Source of the DNA: Achromobacter insuavis
GTDB lineage: Bacteria > Pseudomonadota > Gammaproteobacteria > Burkholderiales > Burkholderiaceae_B
DNA length: 64,000 bases
Reading direction: 5' to 3'
Assembly: GCF_902859645.1 (NCBI RefSeq)
Contig: NZ_CADIJR010000004.1
Coordinates: forward strand, 1 to 64,000
Position 1 is the stretch's first letter; every line of letters starts with the position of its first letter. The position numbers and the translations under genes were made by a program. Positions 26,852-34,959 of the stretch are shown one piece after another. Below the pieces are notes generated by a model that saw only the letters and a list, made by a program, of their open reading frames with translations, ran no database searches and was not told where the DNA came from.

Positions 26852-27754
26852 ATGAGCTTTGCCGATATCTGGTTGTTCCTGCAGCAGGGGGTGCTGTCGG
26901 GACTGGTGACGGGCAGCGTCTACGCGCTGCTGGCGGTCGCCGTCGTCATTATCTTCAAGACCACCGACGTGCCCAACTTCGCCCAGGGCGAGATCTTCAT
27001 GGTCGGGGGCTACATCGCCCTGTTCCTGACCCTGGTGATGGGCTGGCCCTACCTGGTCGTCATTCCGGTCACGCTGCTGGTGGTGGCGGCGGTCTCCGGC
27101 CTGTTCCAGCGCGTCGTCATGGAGCGCGTCATCGCCTCCAGGGGCGTGGGGGTGCAGATGGTGATCGCCACGCTGGGCCTGGCGTATGCCCTGAAGGGGC
27201 TGGTGCGCCAGACCGGCCTGGGCGACACGCCGCGCTCGCTGCCGCCGCTGGCGCCGACCGACGCCATCATCATCGGCGACGCCGTGCTGACGCAGCTGGA
27301 CCTGGTGATCTTCGCGGTGGCCGTGGGCGTGATGCTGCTGCTGTACGGGATGTTCACCTACACCCGCGTGGGCAAGGCCATGCGCGCCATCGGCATGAAC
27401 CCCAAGGCCGCGCGCCTGGTGGGCGTGAACCTGACGCGCATCCGCATGATGGTGTGGGCGCTGTCCGGGCTGATCTCGGCCGTGGCCGCGCTGCTCATCA
27501 CGCCCAAGATCCTGATCACGCCGGACATCGGCCACATCGCCATCCTGGCCTACGCGGCCGCCATCGTCGGCGGCATCACCAGCCTGCCCGGCGCGGTGGT
27601 CGGCGGCTTCGTGATCGGCGTGGCCGAGAACCTGGTGGGCCTGTTCATTTCGACCAACGCGATCGTGGTGGCGCCCTTCGTGGCCATCATGGTGGTGCTG
27701 CTGCTGCGTCCGCAAGGCCTGCTGGGCGGCAAACTGCAGGTGAAAAAAGTATGA
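26852..27754 (+). CDS. ABC transporter permease, LivH type
   Basis: 300-aa membrane protein with about eight hydrophobic segments and LivH features: LVTGSVYALLAVAVVIIFKTTDVPNFAQGEIFMVGGY, YTRVGKAMRAIGMNPKAARLVGVN, PGAVVGGFVIGVAENLVG. Its stop overlaps the LivM start (ATGA). One half of the inner-membrane channel for the 25579 binding protein. Confidence 0.93.
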   Translation: MSFADIWLFLQQGVLSGLVTGSVYALLAVAVVIIFKTTDVPNFAQGEIFMVGGYIALFLTLVMGWPYLVVIPVTLLVVAAVSGLFQRVVMERVIASRGVGVQMVIATLGLAYALKGLVRQTGLGDTPRSLPPLAPTDAIIIGDAVLTQLDLVIFAVAVGVMLLLYGMFTYTRVGKAMRAIGMNPKAARLVGVNLTRIRMMVWALSGLISAVAALLITPKILITPDIGHIAILAYAAAIVGGITSLPGAVVGGFVIGVAENLVGLFISTNAIVVAPFVAIMVVLLLRPQGLLGGKLQVKKV

Positions 27755-28755
27755 AATCCAAGACCGACCGCGCCCTGCTGGCGCTGATGGCCGTGGCGCT
27801 GGCGGCCCTGCCGTTCGTCGCCAGCGGCTATGTGATCTATGTCGTCAACCTGCTGATGGTGTTCGTGGTGCTGGCCCTGGGCCTGCACATCGTCATCGGC
27901 GAGACCGGGCAGTTCGCGCTGTCGCACGCCGCGTTCTACGGCGTCGGCATCTATACGGCGGGGCTGATCAACAACCTGTGGCATCCGCCCTTCTTCGTGT
28001 CGATCGTGGCCGGTGGGCTGCTGGCCGCGCTGCTGGGCTACGTCATCGGCGCCCTGGCGCTGCGCATGCGCGACATCTACCTGGCGCTGTCGACCTTCGC
28101 CTTCGGCGAGGCCATGCAGTGGGTGTTCCTGAACTGGCAGTCGGTGACCAATGGTTCGAACGGCTTCCGCATTTCGCCGGCCACGCTGTTCGGCTATGAA
28201 CTGGTGTCCGACATCAAGGCCTATCCGTTCGTGGTCGCGATCGCCGCGCTGCTGCTGTGGATCACCGTGGCGCTGTCGCGCTCGCAGCTGGGCTCGGCCT
28301 TTCGCGCCGTGCGCGAGAGCGACGTGGCGGCGCAGGCCATGGGCGTGAACGTCAACGCCATCAAGCGCACCGCCTTCACGCTGTCGGCCGCCTACGCCGG
28401 CATCGCCGGCGGCATGTACACCACCTTCGCCTCGTTCATCCACCCGGAAAGCCTGGGCTTCCAGACCACCATCCTGATCCTGACCATGGTAGTGGTGGGC
28501 GGCATCGGCTCGGTGCGCGGCGCCATCGCCGGCGCGATCGGCTTCGGCCTGATCTCGGAGCTGCTGCGCCAGGCGCTGTCGTTCCAGGAAATCATCTACG
28601 GCGTGATCCTGATGGGCTTCATGATGTTCGCGCCCAAGGGCCTGTTCGCCAGCCGCGAGGCGCGCCGCCGCGCGCCGCCGCCGGCCGCCCCGCTGCCCGC
28701 GCGCCGGGACGCCCATGGCGGCGCCGCCAAACCCTCGCAAAGGAGCGCGGCATGA
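27751..28755 (+). CDS. ABC transporter permease, LivM type
   Basis: 334-aa permease: NLLMVFVVLALGLHIVIGETGQFALSHAAFYGVGIY, SAFRAVRESDVAAQAMGVN (the EAA-like loop), VVGGIGSVRGAIAGAIGF. The C-terminus has an Arg/Ala/Pro-rich tail. It overlaps both neighbours by 4 bp (ATGA), so the whole transporter is translationally coupled. Confidence 0.92.
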   Translation: MKSKTDRALLALMAVALAALPFVASGYVIYVVNLLMVFVVLALGLHIVIGETGQFALSHAAFYGVGIYTAGLINNLWHPPFFVSIVAGGLLAALLGYVIGALALRMRDIYLALSTFAFGEAMQWVFLNWQSVTNGSNGFRISPATLFGYELVSDIKAYPFVVAIAALLLWITVALSRSQLGSAFRAVRESDVAAQAMGVNVNAIKRTAFTLSAAYAGIAGGMYTTFASFIHPESLGFQTTILILTMVVVGGIGSVRGAIAGAIGFGLISELLRQALSFQEIIYGVILMGFMMFAPKGLFASREARRRAPPPAAPLPARRDAHGGAAKPSQRSAA

Positions 28756-29516
28756 GCGCCCAACCCTACCTCGACGTCCAGGGCCTGACGGTGAAGTTCG
28801 GCGGCCTCACCGCCATCAACGGCCTGTCGATGCAGGTCGAGCGCGGCCGCATTCACGCGCTGATCGGCCCCAACGGCGCCGGCAAGTCCACCACCTTCAA
28901 CTGCGTCTCGCGCTACTACCGGCCGACGCAGGGGCGCATCGTCTTCGACGGCGTCGACATCACGAAGAAGAAGCCGCACGAGATGGCCGCGCTGGGCGTG
29001 GCCCGCACCTTCCAGAACCTGGAACTGTTCAGCGCGCTGACGGTGCGCGAGAACGCGCTGCTGGGCACCTATGCGCACGGCGCCAACACGGCCTCGCGCC
29101 TGCTGCGCCCGGCCAATGCCGAGGCGCGCGAACGCGTCGAGCACCTGCTGGAACGCGTCGGCCTGGCCGATTTCCTCGACACGCCCGCGTGCAGCCTGGA
29201 CTTCGGCCGCCAGAAGATGCTGGAACTGGCGCGCGCGCTGGCCATCTCGCCCAAGCTGCTGTTGCTGGACGAGCCCGCCGCCGGCCTGCGCAACCGCGAG
29301 ATCGAGACACTCGACCACATCCTCACCGAACTGTGCGAACGCGACGGTATCACGGTGCTGCTGGTCGAGCACGTGATGCAGCTGGTGATGTCGATCTCCG
29401 ATCGCATCACCGTCATGTCGTTCGGCGAGAAGATCGCCGAAGGCACGCCCGCGGAGGTGCGCAGCAACCCCCGCGTCATCGAAGCCTATCTGGGCAAGGG
29501 AGCCGCCGGTGGCTGA
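28752..29516 (+). CDS. ABC transporter ATP-binding protein, LivG type
   Basis: 254-aa ATPase: Walker A GPNGAGKST (about residues 39-47), Q-loop TFQN, Walker B LLLLDEPAAGL, H-loop VEHVM. The ABC signature reads LDFGRQKMLE, less canonical than the LSYGxQRxLE usual in LivG, but all catalytic parts are present. It overlaps LivF by 8 bp. Confidence 0.92.
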   Translation: MSAQPYLDVQGLTVKFGGLTAINGLSMQVERGRIHALIGPNGAGKSTTFNCVSRYYRPTQGRIVFDGVDITKKKPHEMAALGVARTFQNLELFSALTVRENALLGTYAHGANTASRLLRPANAEARERVEHLLERVGLADFLDTPACSLDFGRQKMLELARALAISPKLLLLDEPAAGLRNREIETLDHILTELCERDGITVLLVEHVMQLVMSISDRITVMSFGEKIAEGTPAEVRSNPRVIEAYLGKGAAGG

Positions 29517-30228
29517 GAACCTGCTTGAAGTCGAATCGGTCAGCGCCGCCTACGGCAATATCCGCGCCCTGCAGGACGTGTCGCTGAAGGTGCCGCAAGG
29601 CGCCATCGTCGCGCTGCTGGGCGCCAACGGCGCCGGCAAGTCCACCACGCTCAACGTGATCTCGCGGCTGGTGACGCCCACCGCGGGCAGCGTGCGCTTT
29701 GCCGGCGAACCGATACACCGCCAGCCGGCCGACGCCATCGTCGGCCGCGGCATCGTGCAGGTGCCGGAAGGCCGCGAGATCTTCCGCGAGATGAGCGTGC
29801 GCGAAAACCTGGAAATGGGCGCCTACCTGCGCCAGGACCGCCTGGCGGTCAAGGCCGACCTGGACATGGTCTGCGACACCTTCCCGCGGCTGCGCGAGCG
29901 CTTCGAGCAGAAGGCCGCCACGCTGTCGGGCGGCGAACAGCAGATGCTGGCCACCGGCCGCGCCATGATGGCCCGCCCGCGCATGATCCTGCTGGACGAG
30001 CCGTCCATGGGCCTGTCGCCGCTGGTGGTGGAACAGATCTTCGACATCGTGCTGCGCCTGAACCGCGAGCAGGGCATCACCATCCTGCTGGTGGAACAGA
30101 ACGTGAAGCTGGCGCTGTCGGTGTCCAGCTATGCCTACATCCTGGAAAACGGCGAGATCGCGCTGGAAGGCGAATCGGCCGCGCTGGCCAGCGACGAAGG
30201 CGTGCAGCGCGCCTACCTGGGTGGCTAG
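29509..30228 (+). CDS. ABC transporter ATP-binding protein, LivF type
   Basis: 239-aa ATPase with Walker A GANGAGKST, signature LSGGEQQMLATGRAMM, Walker B MILLDEPSMGLSP and VEQNV. It starts with GTG at 29509, inside the last codons of the LivG gene; no ATG lies near. Completes the five-gene import system. Confidence 0.92.
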   Translation: MAENLLEVESVSAAYGNIRALQDVSLKVPQGAIVALLGANGAGKSTTLNVISRLVTPTAGSVRFAGEPIHRQPADAIVGRGIVQVPEGREIFREMSVRENLEMGAYLRQDRLAVKADLDMVCDTFPRLRERFEQKAATLSGGEQQMLATGRAMMARPRMILLDEPSMGLSPLVVEQIFDIVLRLNREQGITILLVEQNVKLALSVSSYAYILENGEIALEGESAALASDEGVQRAYLGG

Positions 30229-30241
30229 GAGCCAACACACC

Positions 30242-30997
30242 ATGACCCTGATGATGCAAGACAAGCGAGTCCTCGTCACCGGCGCCGGACGCGGCCTGGG
30301 CGCCACCATCGCGCAGGGCTTCGCCCGCGAAGGCGCCACCGTGATCGTGGCCGACCTCGATCCCGCCCTGGCCCGCGCCAGCGCCCAGGCCATCGCGGCC
30401 GCCGGCGGCCGCGCCATCGATGCCGCGCTGGACGTGACCGACGCCGCCGCGGTGCGCGCCTTCGCCGACGAGTGCGAGGCGCGCCATGGCGCCATCGACG
30501 TGCTGGTCAACAACGCCGGCATCTCGGCGCGGGCGCCGTTCGACGATCCGCAGACGCCGCAGATCTGGGAGCGCGTGATGAACGTGAACCTGCAAGGCAC
30601 CTTCAACGTCACCCACGCCTTCGTCGAACAGCTCAAGGCCAGCCGCGGCGCCATCGTCAACCTGTGCTCGATCGTGGCCTACGGCTGCGGCATCTCGACC
30701 GCCGGCTACGTGGTCTCCAAGGGCGGCGTGCGCTCCTTCACCGAAGTGCTGGCGCGCGACCTGGCGCCGCACGGCGTGCGAGTCAACGCCGTCGCCCCCG
30801 GCCTGATGGAAACCGAGATGACCGCCGGCCAGCGCGCCCAGGCCCACGGCACCGACTGGTACATGCGGCGCGCGCCCATGGCGCGGGCCGGACGCGCCGA
30901 CGAGATCGTCGGCCCCGTGCTGTTCCTGGCCTCGGCCATGGCCAGCTACGTCAATGGCGTGGTGCTGCCGGTGGACGGCGGCTACCTGGCCGTATAG
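30242..30997 (+). CDS. SDR-family oxidoreductase
   Basis: 251-aa SDR: TGAGRGLGATI, NNAGI, NLCSIVAYG (catalytic Ser) and YVVSK. The C-terminal PMARAGRADEIVGPVLFLASAMASYVNGVVLPVDGGY is typical of classical FabG-like enzymes. It begins 13 bp after livF and 8 bp before the next SDR, so it belongs to the same operon. Second of three SDRs in the cluster; probable alcohol or diol dehydrogenase of unknown substrate. Confidence 0.86.
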   Translation: MTLMMQDKRVLVTGAGRGLGATIAQGFAREGATVIVADLDPALARASAQAIAAAGGRAIDAALDVTDAAAVRAFADECEARHGAIDVLVNNAGISARAPFDDPQTPQIWERVMNVNLQGTFNVTHAFVEQLKASRGAIVNLCSIVAYGCGISTAGYVVSKGGVRSFTEVLARDLAPHGVRVNAVAPGLMETEMTAGQRAQAHGTDWYMRRAPMARAGRADEIVGPVLFLASAMASYVNGVVLPVDGGYLAV

Positions 30998-31005
30998 GAA
31001 TCGAT

Positions 31006-31746
31006 ATGGAACCCCTCAATTCTCGTGGCACCGCGCTGGTGACCGGCGGCGCCAGCGGCATGGGCCTGGCGATCGTCGAACGGCTGGCGCGCGACGGCTT
31101 TCGGGTCGTCATGGCCGACCGCAACGCGGCCCTGGCCGGCCAGGAAACCCAGGCGCTGCGCGCGCGGGGCCTGGACGTGGACTACCGCGTGGTCGACCTG
31201 GCCGACGAACACGCCACCCGCGCCCTGGTGCGCGAACTGGCGCCGCTGGCGGCGCTGGTCAACAACGCCGGCCTGTTCGACGAGCGCAAGTTCTTCGACG
31301 TCTCCAGCGACGACTACCGCCGCATGTTCGACGTCAACCTGCTGGCCGTCGCCACCCTGACGCAGGAAGCCGCGCGCGACATGGCCGCCGGCGGCAAGAT
31401 CGTCAACATCGCCTCGCGCGCCTACCTGGGCGCGCGCAACCATCCGCACTACGTGGCCTCGAAGGCCGCGCTGGTGGGCTACACCCGCGCCTCGGCCATG
31501 GAGCTGGCGCCGCGCGGCATCCTGGTCAACGCCATCGCCCCCGGGCTGATCGACACGCCGCTGCTGCGCAACCTGAGCGCCGAGCGCCTGGCGGCCCAGC
31601 TGGCATTGCAGCCCACGGGCCGCGCCGGCCAGCCGCAAGACGTGGCCAACGCGGTGTCGTTCCTGGCCTCGCCGCAAATGGACTTCATCACCGGCCAGGT
31701 GATTTTCGTGGACGGCGGCAAGTCGCTGGGCGGGTCGGGAGCATAG
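31006..31746 (+). CDS. SDR-family oxidoreductase
   Basis: 246-aa SDR: TGGASGMGLAI, NNAGLFDERKFF, NIASRAYLGARNHPHYVASK (Ser, Tyr, Lys), and C-terminal GRAGQPQDVANAVSFLASPQMDFITGQVIFVDGG. Third SDR in the cluster, directly followed (5 bp) by the FAD-dependent dehydrogenase. Substrate unknown. Confidence 0.86.
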   Translation: MEPLNSRGTALVTGGASGMGLAIVERLARDGFRVVMADRNAALAGQETQALRARGLDVDYRVVDLADEHATRALVRELAPLAALVNNAGLFDERKFFDVSSDDYRRMFDVNLLAVATLTQEAARDMAAGGKIVNIASRAYLGARNHPHYVASKAALVGYTRASAMELAPRGILVNAIAPGLIDTPLLRNLSAERLAAQLALQPTGRAGQPQDVANAVSFLASPQMDFITGQVIFVDGGKSLGGSGA

Positions 31747-31751
31747 GCAGC

Positions 31752-33458
31752 ATGGACAGCATCAAGTGGGACAAGGAAGTCGACGCGCTCGTGGTCGGCT
31801 CGGGCGCGGGCGGCATGAGCGCCGCGCTGACCGCCAGCGTGGCGGGCCTGGACGTATTGCTCATCGAGAAGACCGACCGCATCGGCGGCTCGACCGCCAT
31901 TTCCGGCGGCGCGCTATGGATACCGCTGAACGCGCAGACCGAGGCCGCCGGCCATCCGGACAGCTTCGACAAGGTCTGGACCTATCTGCAGGAAACCGTC
32001 GGCGCCGCGGCCTCCGACGAGATGAAGCGCGCCTATCTCGACGCCGGCCCGCGCATGATGGATGACCTGGTCGCGCGCGGCTTCCTGCAGGTGGCCGCGC
32101 GCACCGCCTCGCCCGACTACTACCCCGACCTGCCCGGCGCCGCCATGGGCGGCCGCTCGCTCGATCCGGTGGAATTCGACGGCCGCAAGCTGGGCCGCCA
32201 CTTCAAGACGCTGCGCGATCCGCTCAAGGAATTCACGGTGCTGGGCGGCATGATGGTCACCATCACCGACGTGCGCCACCTGCTGCGCGCCACCCGCGCG
32301 TTCGCCTCGTGGCGCCACGCCATGAAGCTGGTGCTGCGCTATGGCGCGGACCGCCTGCGCGGCTACCACCGCGGCACCCGCCTGCTGCTGGGCAACGCGC
32401 TGGCCGCGCAACTGTTCCACGCCATGCTGGCGCGCAAGGTGCCGTACTGGCTCAACACGCCGGCGCTGGCGCTGCTGCGCGACGCCGACGGCGCGGTGCT
32501 GGGCGCCACCGTCGAACACGAGGGCCGGCGCATCAACATCCGCGCCCGCCGTGGCGTGGTCATGGCCACGGGCGGCTTTCCGTGGGATTCGACGCGCCGC
32601 CGCCAGACCTATCCCCACCCCACCGACGACTGGTCGATGTCGCCGCGCGACAATACCGGCGACGGCATCCGCCTGGCCGAGGACGCCGGCGCGGCGCTGG
32701 GCCAGGGCCATTCCAGCCCCGCCTTCTGGGCCCCGGTCTCGATCCTGGAACAACCCGGCGGCAAACGGCTGCACTATCCGCACCTGGTGTGGGACCGCGC
32801 CAAGCCGGGCCTGATCGCCGTCAACGGCGCCGGCCGCCGCTTCGTCAACGAATCGACCTCGTACCACGCCTTCGTGCAGGCCATGTACCGCAGCCACGAA
32901 CAGGCGCCGACCATGCCCGCCTTCCTGCTGTGCGATCAGCGCTTCATCGACACCTGGGGCCTGGGCCTGGCGCTGCCCGGCGGCCGCCCGCGCCAGCACC
33001 TGATCGACGCCGGCTACCTGCTGCAGGCGCCGACGCTGGAAGCGCTGGCGCAAAAGCTGGGCGTGCCGCCGGACGCGCTGCACGCCACCGTGGCGCGCTA
33101 CAACGAACACGCGGCGCAGGGCCTGGACCCCGACTTCGGCAAGGGCGGCACCGCCTACAACCGCTACCTGGGCGACCCCGAACACCAACCCAATCCCTGC
33201 CTGGCCCCGCTCGGCGCCGGCCCCTACTACGCGGTCAAGGTCTATGCCGGCGACATCGGCACCGCCTGCGGCATCGCGGCCAACGGCAATGCCCAGGCCG
33301 TGGATGCCAGCGGCCGGGCCATCCCCGGCCTCTACGTGGCCGGCAACGACATGCACTCGGTCATGGGCGGCGCCTATCCCGCGCCCGGCATCACGCTGGG
33401 GCCCGCGCTGACTTTCGGCTGGGTCGCTGGACAACACCTGGCCCGTGGCCAACACTGA
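31752..33458 (+). CDS. FAD-dependent dehydrogenase, 3-ketosteroid-1-dehydrogenase-like
   Basis: 568-aa flavoprotein of the fumarate reductase/KstD superfamily. FAD motif GSGAGGMSAAL near residue 14 and DRIGGSTAISGGALWIP. The C-terminal GAYPAPGITLGPALTFGWVAG keeps the Tyr-x3-Gly arrangement that in 3-ketosteroid delta1-dehydrogenases polarises the ketone. It therefore probably introduces a double bond next to a ring ketone. No steroid genes surround it, so a smaller alicyclic or terpene-like ketone is likelier (inference). It follows the third SDR by 5 bp. Confidence 0.87.
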   Translation: MDSIKWDKEVDALVVGSGAGGMSAALTASVAGLDVLLIEKTDRIGGSTAISGGALWIPLNAQTEAAGHPDSFDKVWTYLQETVGAAASDEMKRAYLDAGPRMMDDLVARGFLQVAARTASPDYYPDLPGAAMGGRSLDPVEFDGRKLGRHFKTLRDPLKEFTVLGGMMVTITDVRHLLRATRAFASWRHAMKLVLRYGADRLRGYHRGTRLLLGNALAAQLFHAMLARKVPYWLNTPALALLRDADGAVLGATVEHEGRRINIRARRGVVMATGGFPWDSTRRRQTYPHPTDDWSMSPRDNTGDGIRLAEDAGAALGQGHSSPAFWAPVSILEQPGGKRLHYPHLVWDRAKPGLIAVNGAGRRFVNESTSYHAFVQAMYRSHEQAPTMPAFLLCDQRFIDTWGLGLALPGGRPRQHLIDAGYLLQAPTLEALAQKLGVPPDALHATVARYNEHAAQGLDPDFGKGGTAYNRYLGDPEHQPNPCLAPLGAGPYYAVKVYAGDIGTACGIAANGNAQAVDASGRAIPGLYVAGNDMHSVMGGAYPAPGITLGPALTFGWVAGQHLARGQH

Positions 33459-33483
33459 CGCTCCCCCACCGACAAGGACACCC

Positions 33484-34089
33484 ATGAAGATCTACTTCTC
33501 GCCCGCCTCGCCCTTCGTGCGCAAATGCATGGTCATCGCCCACGAACTGGGCCTGGCCGACCGCATCGAAAAGCTGCCCAGCGCCGCCGGCCCCGTAGCC
33601 CGCGACCAGAACATCATCCCCGACAACCCGCTGGGCCAGGTGCCGACCCTGATCACCGACGACGGCCAGCGCCTGTTCGACAGCCGCGTCATCTGCGAAT
33701 ACCTCAACGACCTGGGCCGGGGCGCGCTGTTCCCGGCCGGCGCCGCGCGCTGGGCCGCGCTGGCCGAGCAATCGCTGGGCGACGGCATGCTGGGCGCGGC
33801 GCTGCTGGCGCGCTACGAGACCGTGCTGCGTCCCGAGCCGCTGCGCTGGGACGGCTGGTACGAAGGCCAGATGGGCAAGGTGCGCGACGGCCTGGCGCTG
33901 CTCGAAAAGACCGCCGCCCGCCTGGAAGGCCGCCTGGACATCGGCACCATCACCGTCGGCTGCGCCCTGGGCTACCTGGACTTCCGCTATCCCGATTTCG
34001 ACTGGCGCGCCGGCCACCCCGCCGTCGCCGCGTGGTTCAAGGCGTTCAACCAGCGCCCGTCGATGCAGGCGACGCTGCCGCACGCCTGA
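33484..34089 (+). CDS. Glutathione S-transferase, YibF-like
   Basis: 201-aa GST. Thioredoxin-like N-domain MKIYFSPASPFVRKCMVIAHELG (Ser in SPFVRK as likely glutathione-activating residue), NPLGQVPTLITDDGQRLFDSRVICEYL, then an all-helical C-domain. The pattern is that of E. coli YibF. It is last in the GntR-controlled cluster, followed by a terminator at 34187-34216. A role in conjugating or isomerising a reactive enone made by the preceding dehydrogenase is an inference. Confidence 0.88.
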   Translation: MKIYFSPASPFVRKCMVIAHELGLADRIEKLPSAAGPVARDQNIIPDNPLGQVPTLITDDGQRLFDSRVICEYLNDLGRGALFPAGAARWAALAEQSLGDGMLGAALLARYETVLRPEPLRWDGWYEGQMGKVRDGLALLEKTAARLEGRLDIGTITVGCALGYLDFRYPDFDWRAGHPAVAAWFKAFNQRPSMQATLPHA

Positions 34090-34186
34090 CCCGCTCCGGT
34101 TTGGGTGGCCGCCAGGCCTGGAGAACCCGCCGGGCTCCAGGCGCAACGGCCGCCCGGTACGGCGCGCCCTCTTGGGCCCGCCGCTC

Positions 34187-34216
34187 GCCCCTGGCGCTTG
34201 CCAGGGGCTTTTTTTT
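34187..34216 (+). terminator. Strong Rho-independent terminator
   Basis: GCCCCTGGC (34187-34195), loop GCTT, GCCAGGGGC (34200-34208), then eight T. Ends the 24.7-34.1 kb catabolic operon. Confidence 0.92.
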
Positions 34217-34317
34217 CTTACAGATCGACATACCGCTGCGCCGACGGCCGTCTATATTGAACTTCCAAGGTCCCCGCCGGACCAATTGGTAGACCCCACA
34301 GAACAGGGAGCCCACGC

Positions 34318-34902
34318 ATGAACGTGACCGCCGTCTCCCCCATCGCCCGCGTCGCCCCGCCGTATGCCGCGCGCATCCCGCTGCTGGACGACACCCGCCC
34401 CGTCTGGGAAGCCGAATGGGCCGCCCGCAACGCCGCCACGCGCCAGGCGCAACGCAGCGCGCAGGCGCAGGCCGCCTGGCAGGCCCAGCGCATCGCCCGC
34501 ACTGCCCCCGCGCCGCGCGCCGACGACGCCGATGCCAGCCGCGCCGTCACAAACACGCCATCCACGGCGGTTGCCGCCGCGGCCGCCGCGCCCGCCGCCG
34601 TCAACGTCGACCAGTTGCGCGACCTGTACGCCGACGCGCGCCTGCGCCGCGCCATCGACGAATTCTCGGCGCGCCCCGACCCGGTGGCGCTGCGCGCCGA
34701 CACCGCCAACGACCTCGGCACCATCGAGGGCCTGACGCCGCTGCAGCCCTACCGCGTGGCCATGGGCAATCCGCAGGTGCAGGAACTGCAGACCGCCGTG
34801 GCCATGAAGGCCGCCGGTCTCGGCATCCCCAAGGTCGAGAACATCGGCCCGACCGAGAACGTCACCGACAACGCGCGCTACCGGCCCAACGCCCGCACCT
34901 GA
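34318..34902 (+). CDS. Hypothetical Ala-rich protein
   Basis: 194 aa, not recognised. No signal peptide or membrane segment. The N-terminal third is Ala/Arg/Gln-rich (AARNAATRQAQRSAQAQAAW) and looks helical. A low-complexity Ala stretch covers about residues 78-90, then a more ordered C-terminal part (NVDQLRDLYADARLRRAIDEFSARPDP... GLTPLQPYRVAMGNPQVQELQTAVAMKAAG). It has its own -10-like TATATT (34253-34258), lies between two terminators and is thus a single-gene unit. The RBS AGGGAG is good and codon use is like its neighbours, so it looks real. Confidence 0.7.
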   Translation: MNVTAVSPIARVAPPYAARIPLLDDTRPVWEAEWAARNAATRQAQRSAQAQAAWQAQRIARTAPAPRADDADASRAVTNTPSTAVAAAAAAPAAVNVDQLRDLYADARLRRAIDEFSARPDPVALRADTANDLGTIEGLTPLQPYRVAMGNPQVQELQTAVAMKAAGLGIPKVENIGPTENVTDNARYRPNART

Positions 34903-34910
34903 GCGTAAAA

Positions 34911-34935
34911 AAAAGCCGCCCACAGGGCGGCTTTT
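34911..34935. terminator. Bidirectional terminator
   Basis: AAAAGCCGCC (34911-34920), loop CACAG, GGCGGCTTTT (34926-34935), with an A8 run on the left that gives U8 on the minus strand. It serves the hypothetical gene (+) and the DUF3100 gene (-). Confidence 0.9.
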
Positions 34936-34959
34936 CACTTGCCGGACGGCGACGCCCGA

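Noticed and set aside
25579-30228. True branched-chain amino-acid transporter
   Set aside because: The genes are Liv-type by sequence, but their fixed place among SDRs and a flavoprotein under a GntR switch points to another substrate; gene symbols livKHMGF were therefore not assigned.
30242-34089. Lignin beta-etherase pathway (LigD/L/O plus LigE/F/G)
   Set aside because: SDRs plus a GST suggested it, but the GST resembles YibF, not LigE/F/G, and the KstD-like flavoprotein does not belong to that pathway.
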